Positions 28,247 to 34,256 of a stretch of 34,256 bases of DNA are shown in pieces (positions within the stretch are counted from its first letter, which is position 1; the number at the start of each line of letters is the position of its first letter). The notes beneath the pieces are model-generated. The model searched no databases, was not told the origin of the DNA, and saw only the letters and a program-made list of their open reading frames with translations. The translations under genes and the position numbers were made by a program. Source of the DNA: Bacteroidota bacterium (lineage in GTDB: Bacteria > Bacteroidota > Bacteroidia > JABDFU01); contig JACPDY010000088.1 in NCBI GenBank assembly GCA_016183775.1, positions 1-34,256 on the forward strand. The letters are read 5' to 3'.

Positions 28247-29119
28247 TTATTTTACGTCAACTACTTCAATGTCAAATACAAGAGATGAATACGGAGGAAT
28301 TGTTTGAAAACCCTGAGAACCATAACCCAGTGAAGAAGGTATCACCAACATTGCTTTCTCTCCCTTTTTCATTTTCTGAAGCGCTTCGTCCCAACCCGGA
28401 ATAACCTGACCTTTTCCAACAGTGAGTTCAAAAGGCTTTCCCTCGTGCATATCAGAAGCATCGAATACATTGCCATTTAAAAACTTACCTGTGTATTTTA
28501 TCTTTGCCATCTGGCCGGCTTTAATTATCTCACCATTCCCGGCCTCCTTTTCAATTATGTACAAACCCGTTTCGGTAGGTTCTGCTGTTATATTATTTTG
28601 CTTTAAAAACTCATTGCGCTGCTTACCCTCTTTTATACTCAGGTCATTCAGTATTTCCTGTTGGGTTTTAACACCATGCATCTTTACGTAAAATGTAAGC
28701 ATACTTCCTTTTTTAATATAAGGAGGTAATTCCTTTAAGCCAAATGTTTTCATGTAAACGGAATCGGCACTTATTTTAAAACTGGCGCTATCACCCTGTG
28801 CCATAGACATTAACCCTTCTTCAAAACTTCCCTTAAACGTAGAGGCAAATATAGGTTGGGTGATTATCCCGCCTTCTGCTTCCTTTATCGCGGACGAATT
28901 GAATATTTCGGAATCCTTTTCTGTAACATATTTTACCGAAATCGCAGCGTATTCGCCTGTTTTAGGCTTACGCGCTCCCTCATTTGTAACATAGAATTTG
29001 GAATACAGTCCGGTTGCCGATCGCTCATAACCCGGATAGTCACCACCCTTACATCCTCCAATTAGCACAGTTACTACTGCTGCATACCCTAATGATCTGT
29101 ACATACTCATCGTCTTCAT
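28247..29119 (-). CDS. FKBP-type peptidyl-prolyl isomerase lipoprotein (degenerate + canonical domain)
   Basis: 290 aa. The N-terminus ends in a lipobox (TVLIGGC, Cys23), so it should be lipid-anchored in the envelope. Residues about 30-155 look like a degenerate FKBP fold (SATGLYSKFYVTNEG, GSFEEGLMSMAQGDSASF) that lacks the usual VHYTG and GWDE motifs. Residues about 190-290 form a canonical FKBP domain (AKIKYTGKFLNGNVFDAS, VIPGWDEALQKMKKGEKA, IPSSLGYGSQG). It starts 1 base after the stop of the upstream FKBP gene, so translation is probably coupled. The two-domain architecture and the run of FKBP genes resemble the gliding-motility-associated GldI-type lipoproteins, but orthology to GldI itself cannot be shown here. 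Confidence 0.9.
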   Translation of the reverse strand: MKTMSMYRSLGYAAVVTVLIGGCKGGDYPGYERSATGLYSKFYVTNEGARKPKTGEYAAISVKYVTEKDSEIFNSSAIKEAEGGIITQPIFASTFKGSFEEGLMSMAQGDSASFKISADSVYMKTFGLKELPPYIKKGSMLTFYVKMHGVKTQQEILNDLSIKEGKQRNEFLKQNNITAEPTETGLYIIEKEAGNGEIIKAGQMAKIKYTGKFLNGNVFDASDMHEGKPFELTVGKGQVIPGWDEALQKMKKGEKAMLVIPSSLGYGSQGFQTIPPYSSLVFDIEVVDVK

Positions 29120-29120
29120 T

Positions 29121-30113
29121 TTATTTTACTGTTTTAACTTTAATAAGTTCAACTTCATACACCAATGTGGTATGTGGCGGTACGATCCCGGTTGAAGATC
29201 CGTTTTCGCCAAAACCAAGGTACGAAGGTATAATAAATTTTGCTTTTCCGCCTTCCTTCATCAGTTTTATGCCCTCCCCAAGCCCCCAAATAACCTGAAA
29301 TTCATCTCCAATTCTGAATTCAAAAGGGATATTACTATTCGAAGAATCAAATTTCCTGCCAGATAAAAAAGATCCGGAATAGTGTATCATCACGGTTTTA
29401 CCCGAATCGGCCTGTGGTCCTTTCCCTTCTGCCTGGGGAATATAATACATACCGTTAGACTGAAGCAAGGCGTTTAATCCCTTACTCTTTATATACTGCC
29501 TGATCCTCCTCTGCTCTTCCACATCCCACACAGACAAGCTTTCCCTGTACTTTTCCAATTCAGCTTGATACTCTTTTGTATCAAGCACAGCGCTTAATTT
29601 AACATCAACCTTTACTATGCTGCTTTTATTTATAAACAAAGGAAGCGGAGTTTGAAAGAATTGAACGAACAATTCATTTGCCGGGATTATAAAAGTCACG
29701 CTATCCCCTTCAGTGAGTCCCATTATTCCGTTACCCAATAAACCCTTTGAACAGGCATCGAAAGCCGAAAGGATGACAGTTCCGGCCGGATTTTGATCTT
29801 GTGTATCCCAAAAAACAGAATCACTTTCTGTTTTGCAGATAATAGATACTTTCAGATGATCCTCTTTTGATGGTTTGTGTTTACTATCACCAAAGGCATT
29901 TAGTTTATAATAAAGTCCTGATGAAGTTTGAGTATAACCGGGGTATTTTTCATTTGAGTGTTTGCAGGAAAAAAAAACGAACAAAAATGTTGTAGTAATG
30001 ATAAGATATTTTAAAAAATACGGCAACAATTCATCCGTTCGTCCCGGGCGGATATTTCTTCCAAATAAAAAAAGGAATCGGCGCGGAATCACTTTACAAA
30101 GTAGACTGCTCAT
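29121..30113 (-). CDS. FKBP-type peptidyl-prolyl isomerase lipoprotein, long N-terminus
   Basis: 330 aa from the ATG at 30113. The hydrophobic segment YLIITTTFLFVFFSC places a probable lipidated cysteine at residue 50, which is unusually deep. The first ~28 residues are basic and atypical, and no other in-frame ATG exists; a TTG at about residue 29 or 30 would give a normal lipoprotein leader. The mature part has a degenerate FKBP-like domain (about 60-190, TSSGLYYKLNAFGD) and a canonical one (about 225-327, MIHYSGSFLSGRKFDSS, IWGLGEGIKLMKEGGKA, IPSYLGFGENG). WGLGEG replaces the usual GWDEG. It begins 3 bases after the upstream FKBP gene and is clearly part of the same operon. Likely an envelope folding factor like its neighbours. 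Confidence 0.85.
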   Translation of the reverse strand: MSSLLCKVIPRRFLFLFGRNIRPGRTDELLPYFLKYLIITTTFLFVFFSCKHSNEKYPGYTQTSSGLYYKLNAFGDSKHKPSKEDHLKVSIICKTESDSVFWDTQDQNPAGTVILSAFDACSKGLLGNGIMGLTEGDSVTFIIPANELFVQFFQTPLPLFINKSSIVKVDVKLSAVLDTKEYQAELEKYRESLSVWDVEEQRRIRQYIKSKGLNALLQSNGMYYIPQAEGKGPQADSGKTVMIHYSGSFLSGRKFDSSNSNIPFEFRIGDEFQVIWGLGEGIKLMKEGGKAKFIIPSYLGFGENGSSTGIVPPHTTLVYEVELIKVKTVK

Positions 30114-30116
30114 GTA

Positions 30117-30644
30117 TTAACGCAGAGATAATAGTTCAATATCATATAAAACGCTGGCGCGTGGAGGTATCTTATTATTATCGCCGGATAAACCGAAAGC
30201 AAGGTGCGAAGGTAAAATGATCATCGCTTTGTCTCCCACATGCATATACATGATCGCCTCATGCAGGCCGCTTTCCACATGGTCCTCTCCTATTAAGAAC
30301 TGCCGTGGTCCGTTCTTTTCTGATGTATAGCAAAGTGTGCCATTCAGCAGGCTGACCTTATAACTTATTTCAGCCTGTTTCCCTGTTGAGGCAAGCTCTC
30401 CATCTCCATGTTTATATATCATATAGCGGATTCCGGTTCCGGTAGTGACTACGTTCCAACCTTTGAATTTCACATACTGATCGATCTCATCCGATTCTCT
30501 TTTTACGGACAGTTTGTTGGCGTTAATCAGGGGTTCGCGCAGGCTGTCATAATTTACGCTCTTTACCGAAGTAGCATTGCGGGAGTCGCATGAAGCAATA
30601 TAACAGGTGATGAGAATAATAAAAGCACGGATTGCCAGCATCAT
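30117..30644 (-). CDS. FKBP-type peptidyl-prolyl isomerase lipoprotein, single domain
   Basis: 175 aa. The leader ends in the lipobox CYIASC (Cys19), so it is probably lipid-anchored. One FKBP domain covers about residues 70-175 (AEISYKVSLLNGTLCYTS, VESGLHEAIMYMHVGDKA, LPSHLAFGLSGD, IPPRASVLYDIELL). SGLHEA replaces GWDEG and YKVSL replaces YTGKL, so activity may be reduced. GldI of gliding Bacteroidota is also a single-domain FKBP lipoprotein of similar size, and this is the best candidate in the cluster for that role, but the match is not decisive. Its ATG overlaps the stop of the DHH gene by one base (TAATG), which implies translational coupling. A start at the second methionine is equally possible. 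Confidence 0.88.
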   Translation of the reverse strand: MMLAIRAFIILITCYIASCDSRNATSVKSVNYDSLREPLINANKLSVKRESDEIDQYVKFKGWNVVTTGTGIRYMIYKHGDGELASTGKQAEISYKVSLLNGTLCYTSEKNGPRQFLIGEDHVESGLHEAIMYMHVGDKAMIILPSHLAFGLSGDNNKIPPRASVLYDIELLSLR

Positions 30645-31663
30645 TACTTTGCGGAATTCAATTGTTTGGTATAAGCCGGTAACAGAGCCAGAAATTTATC
30701 GATCGTCTGATCAAGAGTCAGCTTGCTCATACCACCGGCGGCATTGGCATGTCCTCCGCCTTCGAAATGCATGCGTGCAAATTTATTTACATCAAAACTC
30801 CCCTTTGAACGGAAAGAAACCTTGATCATATCGTCACGATCGGCGAAAAAGGCGGCAAAGCGTATCCCACGAATGGATAAACCATAGTTTATAACTCCCT
30901 CCGTATCTCCTTTTTGATAATTGTACCTGGTCAGTTCTTCAGCCGAAAGGCTTATCATAGCTGTTTTGTATTCAGGAAAAATCTTCAGTTTTTCTCCCAA
31001 ACAATAACCTAACAACTTAACCCTGTCACCACTATTATTGTCATAAACGTTATTATAAGCTTCTGAGTTGCTCGCGCCCGCCTCAACCAGATCGGCAGCT
31101 ATACGAAGTGTTTTCGCGGAGGTCGAAGGAAAACGAAATGAACCGGTGTCAGTCATTATACCGGTATACAGGCAATTGGCGACCGCTTTATTGATCAGTT
31201 TTTTAAGGTTTAAAGCGCATATTAGCTCATACACCAATTGAGCTGTTGAAGACGATCCCACATCATGCAGCATGAAATCAGCAAATCCATCCGGCTGCAA
31301 ATGATGGTCGATGATCATTTTTTTCGCTTTACTTACTGCAACTTCATCACCTAATTTATCAATACGTTTTAGTGAATTAAAATCAAGGCAAAAAATAAGA
31401 TCGGCTTTAGCAACCGCCTTTTTTACCTGACCTGTCTTTTCACTGAACACCAGGACTTTTTTATTGCCCGGAAGCCAAAATAAAAACTGGGGATAATCAT
31501 TTGGAGTTATAACAGTGACACGATGTTTAAGCTGTATTAAAAAATTATATAAACCAAGAGAAGACCCCATCGCATCGCCATCGGGAGTCCAATGAGTGAC
31601 AATTACAATGTTACGTTTTGTCTTTAAAAAACTTTCCAGATCCTTTAACTGTGTTGATTTCAA
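30644..31663 (-). CDS. DHH/DHHA1-family phosphoesterase (NrnA-like oligoribonuclease/pAp phosphatase)
   Basis: A Mn2+-dependent phosphoesterase that, in characterised relatives, degrades short RNA/DNA oligonucleotides and 3'-phosphoadenosine 5'-phosphate. The N-terminal DHH domain shows HWTPDGDAMGSS (His24, Asp28, Asp30), CLDFNSLKRID (Asp93), the DHH triad at 119-121 and TDTGSFRFPS at 171-180, all expected metal ligands. The C-terminal DHHA1 domain has the substrate-binding GGGHANAAGG at 302-311. Length 339 aa is typical. It is the second gene of the operon, 12 bases after the small unknown gene, and overlaps the first FKBP gene by one base. Linkage of a DHH phosphoesterase to FKBP genes is, from memory, recurrent in Bacteroidota. 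Acts in the cytoplasm. Confidence 0.92.
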   Translation of the reverse strand: MKSTQLKDLESFLKTKRNIVIVTHWTPDGDAMGSSLGLYNFLIQLKHRVTVITPNDYPQFLFWLPGNKKVLVFSEKTGQVKKAVAKADLIFCLDFNSLKRIDKLGDEVAVSKAKKMIIDHHLQPDGFADFMLHDVGSSSTAQLVYELICALNLKKLINKAVANCLYTGIMTDTGSFRFPSTSAKTLRIAADLVEAGASNSEAYNNVYDNNSGDRVKLLGYCLGEKLKIFPEYKTAMISLSAEELTRYNYQKGDTEGVINYGLSIRGIRFAAFFADRDDMIKVSFRSKGSFDVNKFARMHFEGGGHANAAGGMSKLTLDQTIDKFLALLPAYTKQLNSAK

Positions 31664-31675
31664 AATGCTGTATGT

Positions 31676-32110
31676 TTAAATTCTGTTTACCAATACCGTA
31701 TTTCCTTTACTATAATCAACCCCCCAAACATTTACGTCAAATATTTTAGGAAGATAGCGTTTATACAGATTTATCCGTTGTGAAAGCCTGCTCTCATCTT
31801 CACCTTCCTTTGAAATGCCTGTAAACTCATACGACACCATTTTTGTATGCTGTTCCATGAACAGTTTTACAACTTTAACTATTGTGGCCATAACACGATA
31901 CAATTCACCTTTGTTTGTCACGATGTACTCCTCTCCTTCAAACTCATCGTTAATAACTCCAAAAACAATAGTGGCATGTAAAATATTATCCTGCCGGCGA
32001 CCGAAACGAACTTCATACTGCACTCCCTTATCCGTTGTAAAGAAATATACACCTGCAGTAGCAATGGCCGGTGAAATTATTTTGTAAACATCCAACAATC
32101 CATGACTCAT
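31676..32110 (-). CDS. Conserved-looking small protein of unknown function, first gene of the FKBP operon
   Basis: 144 aa, no signal peptide, mixed alpha/beta composition. The central part alternates hydrophobic and charged residues as in beta-strands (GVYFFTTDKGVQYEVRFGRR, ATIVFGVINDEFEGEEYIVT), followed by a helix (GELYRVMATIVKVVKLFMEQ) and a basic loop (SRLSQRINLYKRYLPKIFD). I do not recognise the family. Its stop codon is 12 bases before the DHH gene, so it is almost certainly cotranscribed with it, which suggests a cytoplasmic role linked to nucleotide metabolism or phage-like nucleic-acid handling; that link is only positional. It starts at the ATG at 32110, divergent from the J-domain gene. 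Confidence 0.75.
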   Translation of the reverse strand: MSHGLLDVYKIISPAIATAGVYFFTTDKGVQYEVRFGRRQDNILHATIVFGVINDEFEGEEYIVTNKGELYRVMATIVKVVKLFMEQHTKMVSYEFTGISKEGEDESRLSQRINLYKRYLPKIFDVNVWGVDYSKGNTVLVNRI

Positions 32111-32148
32111 AACAACTTGCTCAATAATGCTCTTAAAATTAAGAAATC

Positions 32149-32179
32149 TTTGTATTCAAATAACCCGGCATTACATAAT
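32149..32179 (+). promoter_or_regulatory. Candidate promoter for the J-domain gene
   Basis: TTTG (32149-32152) is followed after 19 bases by TACATAAT (32172-32179), a partial match to TAnnTTTG with the correct spacing. It would give a leader of about 80 bases. Confidence 0.35.
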
Positions 32180-32264
32180 CTTAGCAGGTATCGGAATAGT
32201 ACCGGTAAGTTAAAAAGTGTTACCTTGTACAAAACACCTGTTTACTGCGGCAAACCTCTATCAG

Positions 32265-32837
32265 ATGTTTCACGACTATTACAAGATACTCGATATTTCC
32301 ATCAGCGCGACACAGGAAGAAATTAAAAAAGCCTATCGCCTGAAAGCTAAAATTTATCATCCCGACGTAAACAGCTCCGCTAACGCGAATCAATTATTCG
32401 CACTTATCAATGAGGCCTATGAAGTGCTTACCGATGAAAATAAACGCTTTCGGTTTGATCTTAAATACAAATACCGAAACGGTACAGGCCACAAGTCTCA
32501 AACCGAAGACAGCACCGGTTACAATACAAAAAAAAGGAACCAGGATTTTCATTACGACTGGAACAGTTATAATAAAGCCCGGTACAGAGCGAAGGACATG
32601 CGTGAATCGCATCCCGTACTTTTCCACCTCTTATTCTTATTCGGGATGTTTGTCGGTTTTTTATTAAGTATTCTTTCCATTGTGGGTACTTATCTGAAAC
32701 TATGGCCATTCGTTTTTGTTATAACTGTAATACCCGGAATAGTACTGATTGTGGAAGGATTTAACGGTATTATTGGAAAGAAGACAAGGTATGATAAATT
32801 CTTTAGCTGGATATCGAAGCGACTTAGGAATGGTTGA
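32265..32837 (+). CDS. Membrane-anchored DnaJ (J-domain) protein
   Basis: 190 aa. The N-terminal J domain (residues 1-68) has DYYKILDISISATQEEIKKA, the HPD tripeptide at 32-34 required to stimulate DnaK ATPase, and the usual EAYEVLTDENKR helix. A charged linker follows, then two predicted membrane segments at about 118-143 and 146-165 and a short basic tail. It lacks the Gly/Phe, zinc-finger and substrate-binding regions of full DnaJ, so it is a type III J protein that probably recruits DnaK to the membrane. The frame is open from an ATG at 32217, but the ATG at 32265 begins directly at the J domain (MFHDYYKIL) and is preferred. It is divergent from the FKBP operon and convergent with the truncated helical-repeat gene. 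Confidence 0.88.
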   Translation: MFHDYYKILDISISATQEEIKKAYRLKAKIYHPDVNSSANANQLFALINEAYEVLTDENKRFRFDLKYKYRNGTGHKSQTEDSTGYNTKKRNQDFHYDWNSYNKARYRAKDMRESHPVLFHLLFLFGMFVGFLLSILSIVGTYLKLWPFVFVITVIPGIVLIVEGFNGIIGKKTRYDKFFSWISKRLRNG

Positions 32838-32847
32838 AAAAATTGTT

Positions 32848-32889
32848 GGTTGGGCGTTGTTAAAGTAAACAAATCGACAACAAGCAACC
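32848..32889. terminator. Weak hairpin between convergent genes
   Basis: GGTTG and TTGTT (32848-32861) can pair with AACAA and CAACC (32879-32889) around a 17-base loop, with unpaired bases in the stem. It sits between the stops of two convergent genes, but it is an imperfect stem without a strong T-tail, so its role as a terminator is doubtful. Confidence 0.3.
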
Positions 32890-32890
32890 A

Positions 32891-34120
32891 TCAACTACCA
32901 TTACTGCCAACTAATTTTGTTTTCTCTCTTACGATTCCTGCAAATGATCGATTTTGTATTTTGCTTTCAATCCAGGAGAAAAAATCAAAATATTGAAGCG
33001 TTTCATTCTCTTTTGAATTTTTTTCAACATTGGAAATCTCGTGAAGTAAAGCCTTAAAGACCTCTGTCGATTTTTGACCATTTCTGTTTCTTGATATTTT
33101 ATTAAAAAAATTGATCAATGCTTTTTCAAACAAATAAAGTCCTTCTTTTTTTGAAAAATAACGATAGGTGTTTTTTACCTCGTATTCAAGTAAATCATAA
33201 TTTCCCAATTCATAATGGATTAAAAGATTTAATATCCTGCAAAAATTATTGAGTCCTCTATTATTATGTTTGTCGCTCTCATTTAATATTTTGTTTAACC
33301 ACAAAAGAGATTGGGTATACCTGGAATTACAAAAAAATATCAAAGTAATATTAAACATTAGTTTAACCTTGTGAAGCGACCGCCCGTCCGGATATAAATT
33401 TGCCCATTGTTTTTCAATTTTGGGAATCAACAAAAACCCTGTTTTAAAAGAAGCGGTTTCTAAAGAAAAATAGGTCTCATGCGTATAAATTTGACAAAGT
33501 ATTTTATTTTTTACATCTATTTTATGTGGCGGTAACTTGTGATAAATATTTTTAAGCTTTTGAATACTAATATTCGCCTCTTCATATCTCTGGAGTTTAA
33601 TACTATAAAGTATATGATTAGAAAGTGAGAAAGTATAATGATTTAATTTGAGCTCCAATATTCTTGGATATTTTTCAAATAATTCAATTGTTTTAACAAT
33701 AGATTGAAAGCAGTTTAATAAATCACCGGTAATACTTGTATAAAGTCCATATATATTATAATAGATACATTCAGACGTAAAAGTTTGAAAATTGGATGTT
33801 GTTCGCAGTAAAGGATCTTCGATAATTGCCTTTAGCAGTACCTGCTCTCTTTCATTCCTGGGTTTTCCAATTTTGTTGTAAAAAGAATTAAGTGAGTCCT
33901 GAACCCGGCAATAGTTATCAATAATATGCAATTTATTAAGAATAGCTTTTCGCTCTTCTGTAAGTTTTTGAAGATTAATTTCAGGAGAATTAGTTGATAG
34001 CCATATTTTTCTTTCCCACATTATTAATTCTCTGACCAATTCAAACTTTTCAATTTCATAAGCCAGTTTTTTGGCTTTAAGTATTATTTTCCAACAATCA
34101 GTGTAAAGTCCTTTATTGTC
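32891..34120 (-). pseudogene. Helical-repeat (TPR-like) protein, 5' truncated by a probable insertion
   Basis: Third copy of the family at 25512-27017. Reading continues in frame upstream of the first available start (34039) to 34120, encoding KGLYTDCWKIILKAKKLAYE, which matches KGLYSQCQLLLDKAKKIAYD of the intact copy at residue 103. Upstream of 34120 the similarity stops abruptly at an in-frame TAA and unrelated sequence begins. About 100 N-terminal residues, including the SEKRYFK motif, are therefore missing. The C-terminal motif (YFDFFSWIESKIQNRSFAGI) is intact. If expressed from an internal start at 34039 it would be an N-terminally shortened protein of 382 aa. I interpret it as a gene cut by a mobile element. 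Confidence 0.7.
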
Positions 34121-34255
34121 TTAGCCCCCTAATAACTGGACACTTTTTTCAAAATGGTTTACTACTAAATCCCCTTTTTCTTGCTCGTCCGTTAGGCGAA
34201 GATAGCTTAGCGCTTCGGGATTGTCAAGGTTAGTACTAAGCGGCTGATTTTCTAT
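34121..34255 (-). mobile_element. Probable insertion-sequence end (IS3-like), partial
   Basis: An open frame enters from the right edge on the - strand and ends at TAA (34121-34123) after 44 residues (end: EKSVQLLGG). The last coding bases on that strand read GTGTCCAGTTATTAGGGGG, which resembles right-end inverted repeats of IS3-like elements, where the transposase stop often falls in the terminal repeat. The boundary coincides exactly with the loss of similarity in the helical-repeat gene. The peptide itself has no motif I recognise, so the family assignment is tentative. Confidence 0.4.
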
Positions 34256-34256
34256 A

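Noticed and set aside
32461-32709. - strand and alternative + strand frames over the J-domain gene
   Set aside because: All overlap the well-supported J-domain coding sequence and lack family motifs.

Overview
The window is almost certainly from a Bacteroidota chromosome (Flavobacteriia/Sphingobacteriia/Chitinophagia-like) of moderate-to-low GC. The evidence is a short primary sigma factor of the type this phylum uses, a -33/-7 promoter (TTG, 20 bases, TACATTTG) in front of it, a type IX secretion (T9SS) type A sorting domain on an esterase, SprB-type repeats, several FKBP-type lipoproteins, and generally weak Shine-Dalgarno sequences.

Left part (1-4560): the tail of an IS5-family transposase, then three housekeeping genes on the + strand: a periplasmic HtrA/DegP-like protease, the primary sigma factor rpoD, and a long-form glyceraldehyde-3-phosphate dehydrogenase. 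Strong hairpin terminators follow rpoD and gap.

Centre (4560-25213): an array of four very large secreted paralogs on the - strand, called A to D here in order of coordinate (A 4567-7620, B 7650-11630, C 13293-18128, D 18731-23185). Each has a signal peptide, an N-terminal domain with an 'ENKGQ'-type motif, seven SBBP repeats (probably a seven-bladed propeller), a variable run of SprB/PKD-like Ig modules, and an almost invariant last ~70 residues with CxGCGCKEW, RYKNQLCPG and KDKNGCS motifs ending directly at the stop codon. None carries a recognisable T9SS sorting domain. Directly downstream of D lies a frameshifted relic of a T9SS sorting domain, broken by a ~123 bp inverted-repeat element. 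Upstream of D is an esterase whose own sorting domain is intact and is the relic's closest relative in the window. Near-identical DNA tracts show that the paralog tails recombine with each other.

Three members of a helical-repeat (TPR-like) family lie around this array: one broken by deletion and frameshift between B and C, one intact next to the esterase, and one truncated at the right edge by what looks like an insertion-sequence end.

Right part (27039-32110): a tight - strand operon of a small unknown protein, a DHH-family phosphoesterase (NrnA-like) and four consecutive FKBP-type prolyl isomerase genes with about eight FKBP-like domains in total. The layout recalls the gliding-motility-associated GldI/FKBP neighbourhood. 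A membrane-anchored J-domain protein is divergent from it.

Working picture (inference): the centre encodes a recombining family of surface or secreted propeller/Ig proteins, with prolyl isomerases and HtrA as plausible envelope folding and quality-control helpers. The most interesting feature is the shared C-terminal module, which occupies the place where a T9SS sorting domain is expected.
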